Origin: Kingdonia uniflora
Taxonomy: Eukaryota; Streptophyta; Magnoliopsida; Ranunculales; Circaeasteraceae
Direction: 5' to 3'
DNA: 64,000 nucleotides
Assembly (NCBI GenBank): GCA_014058105.1
Contig: JACGCM010000440.1
Coordinates: 2,046,001-2,110,000 of the forward strand
Part shown: positions 21,060 through 31,243 of the stretch, piece by piece
Position numbering within the stretch: position 1 is the stretch's first letter
Layout: every line of letters begins with the position of its first letter
The notes under the pieces: model-generated
Databases searched by the model: none
Told to the model about the DNA's origin: nothing
Seen by the model: only the letters and a program-made list of their open reading frames with translations
Made by a program: the position numbers and the translations under genes

Positions 21060-22017
21060 GATCACGTCGTACCTTGGCATTATACTATGGAATCTTTGTA
21101 TGTACAGAACCTTGGTATCCATTAGGAGATCCTGAGTTGATCCTAGTAGGAGGTTGACTTCCGTGTTGCCCACCAACGTGAGAACGAACATTTGAGAGGC
21201 GTGTTTCTGGAGGTAACACACCAGCTTGCTAGGATAAGCAAAGCACTAGAGACGGAGCCGCACGTCAGGGTTTATCATCACACAACTAGGGTACGACGGG
21301 TAGCTCGTTGCATTTCTTGTGGAGGTCGTGGAAGCTGACGTTAATTGTATTTATTCTTGTGGGAGACTCTTTATTTTGATTGTTTTATGTTTAAGTTTAT
21401 GCCTAGACTGAAATCCATGTATGGAGACTCATTATTTTGATTGTTTATGCTTAATCTTAATTTATATAATGTTGGAAAAGTCCTAGGTGTTTGAAAAAAT
21501 GTAACAAAGTTTTGCAGCTAAAAAAAACCCAAGTGTACAAGGGTATTTTTCACTATGGGTGCGGCAGTAAAGTTTTTTACCACCGCATCTACTTAAATGG
21601 GAAATAATTAGAGTGGTCCACGTAGCACATTTTATAGCCATCAAATGGGCGGCAGGAAAGTCTTTATCACCGCACTCATTAAGCTTTCCATTGACTGTCA
21701 ACAACCATTGGCTTTATATTTTTTGGCATATTGGCTTCAAATTCTTGATACCATCAAATTATAACCTTATTTTGATGTTTTTTCACCTTATATTGATCAT
21801 GCTATTGTCGCAAAAAACTTAAAAATAATTTACGTGAGGAGAAGTGGATCCGGATAATTTGCTAGTCAAATTTAATGCTATATTTGATTGATTTTTAAGC
21901 TTAAAATACTGTTAAATGGTTAAAACTAATAATAAATTGGGAGTGCCCAGATGCCCTAATATAATTAATAACACTACCTTCGCCCCCCCAAATATGAAAT
22001 CCTGGCTCCGCCCCTGT

Positions 22018-22454
22018 TAGTGACAATTAACAAGAAAACGGATATAGATACATATGACACTTCAGAGTATAAACTGGATGATATACGTGGAGATGTTTAA
22101 CTAAGAGATGTGTACTTATCCATCTCAGCTAAAGGAAAAAATATTTTATGAACTGTGTCTGTCAATACCCAGTGGTTCAACAACCTCTTTGGTCAGAGAG
22201 AGTGGAAGCGGTAATCGGCAGTTATTAGTTTACTAGAGAGGTTTTAGGACCCACAAGCTAGTGATGTTCTTATAGATGGAATAAATCTTGAGAAATTTTA
22301 GCTAAGATGGATCAGAGAGAAGATGGGACTTGTAAGCCAAGAACCCATTCTATTCGGATCTAGCATTGGAGATAACATAAGATACAGGAGATGATGCGAC
22401 AAAATCAAAGCTATTGCCAAGCTAGCCAATATATTCATTGAAAAAATGCCTCAG
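22018..22454 (+). pseudogene. ABCB transporter nucleotide-binding domain exon (dead)
   Basis: It reads KKTDIDTYDTSEYKLDDIRG, DV, stop, LRDVYLSISA, then SIPSGSTTSLVRESGSGN, RQLL, VLIDGINLEKF, stop, [30 protein letters not shown] and KAIAKLANIFIEKMPQ, with a GT after CCTCAG. Plant ABCB proteins have the same order: linker, A-loop, Walker A (GxSGSGKST), Q-loop (LVSQEP) and SIxxNI. Walker A lysine is Asn and the frame shifts right after it; several TAG/TAA codons follow. The signature (LSGGQ) and Walker B parts are not present downstream. Confidence 0.88.
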
Positions 22455-23351
22455 GTGTCATTATATCGTCTCTTTCTCTCTTCTATTTATATAGGTAAAC
22501 AATTTCATTTTCTATTTGTTAAGTGAAAGTTATTGGTCTAAACCCTAACTTAATATTAGAGTTAAAGAGAAAAAATAAATGAGGACGCAACATAGATGTT
22601 GTTAACATACCGATATTGTTCCCACTTAACCACCTTGAGCAGTGTTGTGAGATTTTATTTCTCAAAAAGCCTCAATGTCAAGCAGAGTAAGATCTTAATT
22701 TAAGGACAATACTCCTGGCAAGATCATGTGAGACTAAAACACTGGTGCAACTATCACCTCTATTTGGTTAGGCGCTTTTCTAGTACACCTATTCGGGTGG
22801 GATGTCACAGTCCCTCCACCTTTAAGATCAAGATGTCCGTGGCTCTGATATCATTCTTTCACGACCCCACTCTACGTGAACCGATATTGTCCCCACTTGG
22901 CCACCCCCAAGGAGGTGTGACATTTTGTTTCTCCCAAAAGGGCTTAATGCTAAGTGAGAGTACAATCCTTCATATTCTTTAAGCTCTGGAGGGATCCTTA
23001 CCAATGTGGGACTATTACAGATTGATCTTGAAACATATGTAGGTTTGTACTCTCACTTATCTTTGAGGCCTTTTAAGAGAAATAAAACATCACATCTCCT
23101 TGGGGTTGGTCAAGTGGAGCCATATCGATTCGTGTAGAGTGAGGTTGTGGAAACTATGTATTGGTTTTTCAGTTTTATGGCACTTAGATTAGCCAAGGAG
23201 ACCTTTGCATAAAATTTATGGGACATCACAACTTAAGTTTTAGAATTTATCCTTACTTTTCCTTGTGGCTACTGCCAAACTCTTGGCTATACTCTGACTT
23301 ATCTTGAGCATGCCATCTTAGAGCGGTTTCTTGTCACACTCCAAAATCTAT
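22455..23351. repeat. Non-coding region with three copies of a ~100-bp repeat (TRIM/MITE-like)
   Basis: Copies at 22607-22690 and 22858-22966 are direct, and 23041-23152 is inverted. They share ACCGATATTGTYCCCACTT, then CCACC, GTGACATTTTRTTTCTC, and end AAGTGAGAGTA. The second and third form an inverted pair around a ~75-bp centre containing ACCAATGTGGGACTATTACA. No coding frame. This resembles widespread plant repeats with 'TGTGGGAC...TCACA' ends; the exact class is uncertain. Confidence 0.65.
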
Positions 23352-24321
23352 ATTCCAAGTAGGGCTATACACCGCAAACCAAACTGGATACCCCCGGTTT
23401 TTGATAACAGTGAACCAAAACCGAACCGGCCTAAAAAAACCGGACCAAAAACGAACCGGCCGGTCCAGTTTTGGTTCGGTTTTTGTATTCAGTTTTTGAC
23501 TAAAACCAGAAAATGACCTTTTTGCTAGTGATGTATCATAATCGTTCATGATTTTTGATGAGTCACCGACGCGTTTAAGGAGCTCACCGAGTATGGGTGA
23601 ATGATGATCTTGGGTGAGCTCTAAAGAAGATGATGTAATTCCATGTTTAGCGGAGAAACTATTACAAAGAAGAAAAAGATAAGGTCTAGTGATGAGATTT
23701 GTAGGAGAAATACTAGGGGAGGGGGGAGAGGGGGAGGAAGAAGAAAACGTAACAGAGTCTGGTTTTGATATTTAATTTTATGATGATGTCGTGTAGTACA
23801 TGTGTTATCGGTGGTTGCGTTTAATGCACATGTACTTTGATTTAATACTCTATTTTATGTATTATAGCACCTACATTTTGTATACTCTATTTAATACTTT
23901 ATTTTTTATATATTTAGTACATGTGTTGTCGGTGGTTATGTAGTACATGCTTCTGCTTCTACTTCTTCATTACATATATTATAGCACCTACATTTTTCTA
24001 TTTAATACTCTATTTTGTCTTCATTACATATATTATAGCAACAAAATGCACATGTACTGCCACAACATACCTCCCTTGCTCCGCATACTACAATACCAAA
24101 CTGTCTTCTCTTAAAGTCCTATTGATGGGGAAGAGATGGGCTGCATCTTCTATTTCTTCTTTATATTCCTACTTCTAAGAGCATCTCTAACAGCCAATTT
24201 GAGTTTGGGTATGGGCCCTGACAGGGGGCCCACAAAGCACTCAACCTACACCCGGCCTCTCCCAACAGCAAGTTTGGGTTGGTGACGTGTTTTTTATATT
24301 TAGAAAAATTCAAATCTCCGC

Positions 24322-24380
24322 ACGGTGTTTCTTTTACCACGCGGTAAAAGGATTACTGCGCAGTAACCATTTTACCGCTG
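24322..24380. repeat. Left subterminal GCGGTAAA/TGCGCAGTA motifs
   Basis: It contains TTTTACCACGCGGTAAAAGG, a hairpin, then ATTACTGCGCAGTAAC, a palindrome, then TTTTACCGC. The inverted counterpart is at 31184-31243. The GCGGTAAA core is shared with the small element at 20244. Confidence 0.75.
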
Positions 24381-24496
24381 CTACAACTGCTAAGAAAAAA
24401 ATTCCTTCCAACTCGAGTTTTATAACAGTGTTCCTTATCTCTCTCTCTCAATTCGAAAGTTAACCTGAATTTTTTTTTAATTTCTTTCAAAACATA

Positions 24497-26689
24497 ATGC
24501 ATATGCCAGAGGGAGACCCACACCCCAGTACATTATCTGGGTTTATAGTGATAAGAGATTCAGAGAGAGCTGTAACTCGGTCGAGGTCCGGAAGGAAGAA
24601 AAAACGAGTCGAATTTGAAGATATCCAACAAACCCAACCTATACCAAACCTACCCCAAGAAAACTTCCCACAAAGGTTTATTACCCAACTCCCTGATGGT
24701 GTCAATCATATCTATTATACTAGCAAGGAACTCATGATAAGTTTTAGTGTAATTGTGAATTTGTTATTTCCATAAATCAAGTGTTTGACAAAATGCTCCA
24801 ATAAAAAAAATCGAGATTCGATGCGTCCGCACGACATATTCACTATGGTGACCTAAGTTTGGAAAGATATTTCCATAATTCCACCTATAAGGGATGCCGT
24901 AGTGATAATATTCGGGCAGTTTATGGATATACGCTTGGGTAATTATGATAATCGCCTAATTTAAGCGCTTACAAAGTGTTGGTGGACGACAACACCCATA
25001 TTTCTATTCCTGTGTATGGAGATAGGGGGTCACTCTATTCGATTTCTAGATGCTGACATAATTATCAATCGACCGATATCTGACACAGGTGCCGTATGAC
25101 GACGCATGGAGTATTTTATCCAATGCGAGGCAATTGCTCCTCAACTTTGAATCTAGCAATATAAAGAGTGGAAACGCCAGCATTTTACATTTGAGGACGT
25201 ACTTAACCATCGCAGCTAATCGGGAGGATGATATTACTATTATTTGTACTTTATCCTCTTCATGATGGGACATTTGTGGTTTCAAACGGCCAACGACACC
25301 GTCCCGTTTGGATATCTCACGGTTGTGGCCAATTTGGACGAGGCTGCCCAATATGACTGGGGTTATGCTATTCTGGCTTCCCTGTACCATGGTTTGGATA
25401 CTGTAGTCATGACTGGTGGTGCAATCACTGGATTTTCCCTACTTTTTGAGGTACACTAACATTTTTTTCTTACAAGCTACAAATCAAATATATTCCAATA
25501 AATATCTTAAATATAATTTATAATTGTTTTTTATATTGTTCTGAAATGCAATATTAGTTTTACGATTATTGTGGGGTTGGTCACCCTATAGTCAAGGAAA
25601 AGGTTAAGTTCTCGGCCTATCCACGCCTCAGAACATGGGAGAGTGGGAATAAGAGGAAAACAAATGACCAGGCATCCTATTTGTTTATTCTAGGCAGATA
25701 CCACATTGACTACCAGACTATTGAGATGGTCACCTGACGACCTTGGTTAGAATTTACGTTGTCTGAGTTAGATGACGTACAGATTACGTCACTCCTGTCC
25801 TGCAAGAGGATGTCACTTCAAGTCCCAAATAAAACTACGAGTATTACTTGGGAGATAGATGTTGGAGGCAATTGACTGGTACTGTGGATGTTCCTTTGGA
25901 TCCTCCGATTAGTATGTTACCACATATTAGTCCAGTAGATTTACACTCTTGAGACATGCCGGCTTCCTTGACTGTAAGCAGTTTGTAATAGGGGAGGAGC
26001 AAGAGACTTGCGCCTCATACTGGGCTGACCAAACTGGGGAGGTAGGCCACCTGTTGACAGATTCTCAGATGATGGGGAATATAGATCTGTTCGGACCCTC
26101 TGCACTCAAGGCTGGTATTACACCCGTGGGGGTTACGTCAGCGTTAGTTCATAGCTTGTCCCTCGACTTCAGTTTGCCTTGCAAGCCTAAGGGGCTAGAC
26201 TCAGGGTGGCACATGGAGTGAACAAAAAGGCGTGAGATGCTCCCCATTCACCACTTGAGGGACGCGCCACCCATGTCTGCCTCATACAGCACAGAGGAGC
26301 TGTGGCACCTGACTTATGGTATGTGGCAACTTTACCTTACAGAGTCTGCGCAGGACACCCAGAGGCTCCAGGAGTTGACTGATGAAAATGCTACTCTGAG
26401 GAGTCACTTGGACAGTGTAGACGACCAGCTATATGCGCATGTAAGTAATTTATTAATGTATTTATTTATTTCTTAATGTCACATTTATTTTGTCAAAATA
26501 TTTATAAATTTACTTTGTCCTGTTCAAGGCCTACATCTGAGGAGGGAGGGGGGTGATGTACGGGTGGTGCTACTACCACCTGGAGGTGGTACGAGGACGA
26601 GGTAGCGTGGATCTGGTTTACGAACCAGGGGAAACAGTACTAGCCGTAGGGGGCAGGGTACTGGAGATGATTCTGACCCATCTCAGTAG
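24497..26689 (+). pseudogene. Plant mobile domain (MAIN/MAIL-like) gene copy in the Harbinger, broken
   Basis: The N-terminal segment (24497-24770) reads MPEGDPHPSTLSG, then TRSRSGRKKKRVEFED. The PMD begins near 24960: ALTKCWWTTTPIFLF, then (shifted) VTLFDF; the family has ALVxRWWxTTHTFH and TPLDF. Next come LRTYLTIAANRED, TVPFGYLTVVANLDEAAQYD, WGYAILASLYHGLD and, after a likely intron at 25450-25560, YPRLRTWE and RPWLEF: the LxxLxD, Y-WG-A-LA-LY core of PMD. Downstream frames (25949-26221, 26237-26476) hold DLFGPSALKAGITPVGVTSA and a coiled coil, and the tail is Arg/Gly-rich (GSGLRTRGNSTSRRGQ) ending TAG 26687-26689. At least six stops/frameshifts. Host PMD proteins act in silencing and genome stability; other copies are carried by transposons. 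Confidence 0.75.
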
Positions 26690-26943
26690 ATATAAGTGTT
26701 TTTGATGTTTTTGTAGACGTAATATTTTATTGTAAATATTAGTGTTGAACAAATTCTATTGTTAATTTTGGGTTTGTTTCTCAATATAAGTACTTGTACG
26801 ATCTGATGTCCCATTTCTTTATAAAAATCAATATTAATCAATTTATTTTTAGTCATGAATTTAAATAGAAATGTAATTACAATTCTTAAAATAGTAGTTC
26901 TACGTACGAAATATAACTCAAAATAGATAAAATTAAATTATAT

Positions 26944-27450
26944 TCATCCTTCACGTCTGATGTATGAAATAAACTCGGACCATTCAGTAAGGGGGAGCGG
27001 ATTCCGTCCATAGTTTTATAGCCGATAATTTATAGGAGGATCAGGCGGGACGTAGTTCTGGTAAAAAATATCGTATGGAGTCTCGAACGGGAATGGCTGG
27101 TTGTATTTGTCATTCCATTCATCTCTGGCTTCAAGGAGAATATAGGCTAGTGGAATACCTCTGACCTATATATCAATACTCATCCGTATCTCATGAAACT
27201 AATCACACTTAGCCTTAATAACATTCTACCAATTGTATAAATCTCCAGGAGGGTATCGAAGTTTCGTGTGGATTCTGAATTGGACATGAATTCTATTCCG
27301 TAACTGATTGAAGTTGAGTTGTCGAAGAGGTAAATTATGAGCAAAATACTGCTAGGATGCGGGCAGGGCGCAGTCTTCATTCTAGCCAAATACCACCGAA
27401 GAATCTTGTATTAGAGCGGAAAAACTCTGCATTGTTGAGTTCAAGTAGAG
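26944..27450 (-). pseudogene. Degenerate minus-strand ORF, unassigned
   Basis: Read on the minus strand with two frame changes: LNNAEFFRSNTRFFGGIWLE, then QLNFNQLRNRIHVQF, RIHTKLRYPPGDLYNW, then VRGIPLAYILLEARDEWNDK, QPFPFETPYDIFYQNYVPPD and WSEFISYIRREG-stop (26944-26946). The amino acid mix looks protein-like, so it was probably once coding. I do not recognise it. It is convergent with the PMD gene and belongs to the left half of the element. Confidence 0.4.
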
Positions 27451-27496
27451 GAGTGTTGTTAGAGCATCTTCAACCAACATATACATAAAGTAAAAA

Positions 27497-27597
27497 GTAG
27501 CCGTTGTGATCTAAAACTAGCTCTTGTGATCCAAAACTAGCCGTTGTGATCCAAGATAAGTAGCCCATTGTGATCCAAAACTAGTCGTTGTGAAGGA
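27497..27597 (+). repeat. Tandem ~20-bp units TAGCCGTTGTGATCCAAAAC
   Basis: About five imperfect units. They follow directly after GAGCATCTTCAACCA at 27463, a second sequence like the element's left end, preceded by TTA. Confidence 0.7.
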
Positions 27598-27659
27598 CCC
27601 ACCAGAGGAAGTAGCCGTTGTTGTTTGAGTCTTGAATTTAAAAATAAGTTTTTCTAATA

Positions 27660-27840
27660 TTTATTCGAATAGGCTATTTGTCTGTTCGAATAGACCCCTT
27701 TTTATTCGAACAAATTAAGGTCTTATTCGAATAATTTTCCACAGGAGCAGTTTTATTCGAATAGACCCAAAGTCTGTTCGAACAGACTTTGTACTGAGCT
27801 ATTTTATTCGAACAGACCCTGAGTCTATTCGAATAAAAAC
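27660..27840. promoter_or_regulatory. Array of eight TTCGAA palindromes upstream of the transposase
   Basis: ATTCGAATA or GTTCGAACA cores recur eight times in ~180 bp, spaced roughly 15-35 bp, some within longer palindromes such as GTCTGTTCGAACAGAC. The array ends ~165 bp before the transposase start codon, so it may be a promoter-proximal binding array or a transposase site. This function is inference. Confidence 0.55.
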
Positions 27841-28004
27841 TAGTAATTGGTGGTGAAAAGAATATTGCACGTTGTTCTTTTCACCACCAAATCCTTGATT
27901 TCCAAGACCCATATCTTCTTCTTCTTCCTTTTACACTTCTCTCTTCGATTGAAAGCTTGTTCCTCTTCACCGTCAATACCCTTCTCTCAACTCCACAACC
28001 TCAA

Positions 28005-29331
28005 ATGTCTTCTTCATCATCCTATTCATCTATTGATGATCTTCTACGTGTATCTTCGTTATCCTCTGATGATCTTATCTTTGATTGTGCGGCGGCAATT
28101 TACATTCTGTACCAAACTGTAACAAACCTAGTAGTACATGATGCTACTTTGAGTCATGACAGGAGTGTCATGGGTCGTAAGGATAAGAGAAGGAAGCAAG
28201 ATCACCCATTGGGGTATTACAGTATTATACGGGATTACTTCAAGCCGAATTGCACATTTGAGCCATGGGAATTTCAGTAACGTTTTCGTATGAGTAGAGG
28301 CATGTTTATGCATATATTTGATGTAGTCGTTGCGCATGATCATTACTTTGTTCAAAAACTTAATAATGCTGGTACTATGAGGTTATTACCATACCAAAAG
28401 GTAGTCGCAACACTATGTTTCCTAACCTACGATGTTGCGGCAGATCTTTTTGACGAGTATATCGGAATAGGAGAAACTACAACCTTATTATGTATGGAAA
28501 GGTTTGTATTACGGTAATACATATTTTTGGCGAGGAATATCTTCGAGCACCAAACGCGGCCGACGTCGAAAGGTTAAAAGTGATCAGAGAGTCACAGGGA
28601 TTTCTTGGCATGTTAGGAAGCCTTGATTGCATGCATTTAATGAGTAAAAATTATCCCATAGCTTGACACGGTCAATTTACTGGTCATTACCCCAATGCGA
28701 TACTGATTCCTCAAGCGGTAGCTTCACACGACCTTTGGATTTGGCATATTTTTTTTAGGTTACCAGGGTCTAATAATGATATTAATGTCCTGCAACAATC
28801 ACATATTTTCACTGACCTGGCAGATGGTATCGCCCTGCCTTAGAATTATGCAATTGCCAGAAAAGCTTATGATATGGGGTATTACCTAGCGGATGACATA
28901 TACCTAAATGGGGAACACTTGTCCAAACCATATCTAATCTGGTTACAGCGAAATAATTTCTTTTTGCTCAACAACAAGAAAGTTGTTAAAAAGATGTAGA
29001 ACGGGCGTTTGAGATTTAACAATCTCGGTTCAATATCGTAAAAAATTCGGTTAAATTGTAGAAACCCAAGGTTTTGAACAATGTCATGAAGGCGTGCGTG
29101 ATAATGCACAATATGATCGTCAAAGAGGAACGATGTTCATTCCCATTATACTTAGAGTACAATTCGGCCGATCCCTCAACTATCGAAGGCGAACGATTCA
29201 ATATTGTACGCGAACGCGGAATAATAGAATCTTTTATATCGAAAATGAACTGCATTCGAAGTCGAGAACTGCACTTTTATCTAAAAGATGATCTAATTAA
29301 GCATTTGTGGGTTGTGAAGGGAAATCTTTAA
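28005..29331 (+). pseudogene. PIF/Harbinger DDE transposase (near full length, with stops)
   Basis: It starts MSSSSSYSSIDDLLRVSSLS. The helix-turn-helix region reads RFRMSRGMFMHIFDVVVAHD, YFVQKLNNAGTMRLLPYQKV and GETTTLLCMERF. The nuclease has GMLGSLDCMHL (first Asp), GQFTGHYPNAILIPQAVASH, DLWIWHIFFRLPGSNNDINV (second Asp in NNDIN), LQQSHIFTDLADG and, in the last part, DVERAF (Glu), then VLNNVMKACVIMHNMIVKEE, ending KGNL-stop. All three catalytic acidic residues are visible. Stops include TAA in FQ-stop-RFRM and several in the second half, and a frameshift lies near 28520; so it is inactive as it stands, but is the least decayed transposase here. Confidence 0.9.
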
Positions 29332-29603
29332 ACCTAATACTCCATTTCTTGTATTATCTACGTGTTCTTGATATAATTTAATGCTTCTTAGGCATACAAG
29401 TTTATTAAACAAGTTTTTGATATTGCATTAATCTTGTATTTGTTTTAACACAATATTATCGGAAATAAACATTTCAAAAATAAGATTGCATTCTTCAATA
29501 ACAAAGTACATTATTCAAACAATTTTATTATTGGAAGGTAAACTACATTCTTGGAAAGAAAACTTCTATATACAGCAAAGTTAAATTACATTTTATCACC
29601 ACT

Positions 29604-31080
29604 TTAAGAACCTGATCCACCCCTCTTGGCCAGACATTCCATGACCTCAGCTTGCCTTTGCAGATAGTATTGCAATTGATGTCCAAAAAGATTACTCAGG
29701 TTTTTCTCCTTGATTTTGCGATCTTTCCTTGCTTGTTACCAATCCATTTTAGCTTGCCATTGTTAATTTGTTTCCGCTCTTCTTATTTCCTTTACTTCTT
29801 TCGCTTGTCTCTTCTCTAACCATAGTTTATCCAATATTATTTAGATACCGCTACAAGATGCAATAATACTATCCAATGCCTTTTGAGTTGCAAGGTTCTT
29901 TCTAAAGAGCTTTTGGCCGATGGACCTGCTTCCACCCTCATAAAACAAACCATCTAATTTAGAATTTGGGCTTACAGATCGAGGTATAGGTAGACCATCA
30001 GGGTCCTCCAATAGATTGTTTGATCCGACCGAGTTCCCCGGAGAAGAATTGTCCGATGTTCTCCTGGCTATATTTCTTGGTGCATTCCCTGCATGGTTTA
30101 ACCCATCATCCCTTAGGTTGACCTATTGCAGTTCTCATGCCAAAATCTTATACGCTTCACGGTGTTTGAAGTCATTGCCGCAATTTAAGCCTTGATAGAA
30201 CTTGTGTGCATCATTTTCCTATAATTTGCGAAATTACCAAATACAAATAAATAACATGTATATCCGCGAGAAATAAATGAAATTGAGTTAAAAGAAATTT
30301 AAACGTACCCGATCTTCTTCTATTTTCCCGCTGCTATTCCTAAATCGTTCTTGAGCAACTATCCCCTTCTACGCTACACATTATGCATTAAGGGTATACT
30401 ACTGTGCTTTGGTCGACCCACTTGATCATCGTATGGGGCACTCGGGGTTTCTATTAAAGGAAATGTTGACCTTTTGATAGAAAGTGAAACCCTTTGTGCG
30501 GCCCACTGTCTGGACATAAGCGGTTACCCACGCCCTTGCGAGACACATAAAGTTTGCTTCCGTCCAATATAGTCTAGTATCATCCATCTCATCTAAAAAC
30601 TCAGCATCTTCTGGTACTTGCACGCTTTATCTTTATTTTGCGGGTGCTCTTTTTTTTCTTCCTTTTCCTTTTTCTTTCTGGGGCGCCGCCACCGCTTTAA
30701 CAGGTATTGACGCATTTGCATCACTTTGACTGTGCTGAGTAGATTTTTCATGGAATAGGTAGTTCAGAAAGTAATTTGAAGGTTGGAAACCTTGAGGTTG
30801 AGTGAGCGGATAGGGTTGATAGTATAGGCTAAACGCCTGAGGTTGCGGTTGAGAGAGTATAAATGGATTTTGATATTGTCCATAACTGTGACCCCCTTGC
30901 GAGATGGTAAATAGAGGTGGGGTCTGCGATTAGAATTAAGGTTGGAATTGCGATTGGTTGTTGTAGAGGTATGGAGTGAATTGTGATAATGGGTATTGAG
31001 CGAATGGTGTTAAAGGTGGGTTATGTGAGGATGGGGTCGATGGTGTAGAGTTATTACTGCTGGTGCCGGAGTTTTACATT
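29604..31080 (-). pseudogene. PIF/Harbinger ORF1, Myb/SANT-like protein (with stops)
   Basis: Minus strand. The N-terminal part is Gln/Pro/Tyr/Ser-rich (QYQNPFILSQPQPQAF, SLYYQPYPLTQPQGFQP), then a basic patch (EKGKGRKKRAPAK). The Myb/SANT-like domain begins MDDTRLYWTEANFMCLARAW, then GFTFYQKVNISFNRNPECP. After a likely intron, the NAM-associated-type C-terminus reads ENDAHKFYQGLNCGNDFKHR, RSVSPNSKLDGLFYEGGSRS and ends CLAKRGGSGS-stop. In active elements this protein partners the transposase for DNA binding and nuclear import. It is convergent with the transposase, 273 bp apart. A start codon is not clear; several stops are present. Confidence 0.82.
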
Positions 31081-31183
31081 TGGGGTGAGCGTAGAGGTTC
31101 CCCTCTATGCTCTGCAATTGGTTTTGGGGGTGAAGAAGTAGCCAGGGAGTGCTCAGGAAAAATAATTAAGTTTGGAGGAGTTT

Positions 31184-31243
31184 TGATTACTGCGCAGTGT
31201 TTCTTTTACCGCCCAAAAAATCCGGCGGTAAAAGGAATACTGC
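31184..31243. repeat. Right subterminal GCGGTAAA/TGCGCAGTA motifs
   Basis: It contains GATTACTGCGCAGTGTTTC, TTTTACCGCCC and CCGGCGGTAAAAGG, the inverted counterpart of 24322-24380. Confidence 0.75.

Larger units (their letters stand above)
20244..21956. mobile_element. Small PIF/Harbinger-like element inside the ABCB pseudogene
   Basis: The left end GAGCATTCCGAGCAGC and the right end in reverse complement GGGCATCTGGGCACTCC are similar to the GAGCATCTCTAACAG ends of the large Harbinger at 24179. TTA precedes and TAA follows, so the target duplication is imperfect. Four GCGGTAAA-type palindromic sites lie inside the ends (20342, 20436, 21560, 21647). It contains two open frames without recognised domain. 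It is probably a non-autonomous relative of the larger element. Confidence 0.6.

Noticed and set aside
21986..22015. Complete hAT-like element ending in CTCCGCCCCTG
   Set aside because: One end is visible, but no partner end or duplication was found, so only a remnant can be claimed.
22607..23155. Cassandra TRIM with 5S rRNA promoter
   Set aside because: Looked for the 5S-like core (A box, C box) and did not see it.
31080..31165. Right end of an inner Harbinger starting at 27463
   Set aside because: TATGCTC near 31115 was tested as an end but is not followed by TTA or TAA and does not pair well with GAGCATCTTCAACCA.
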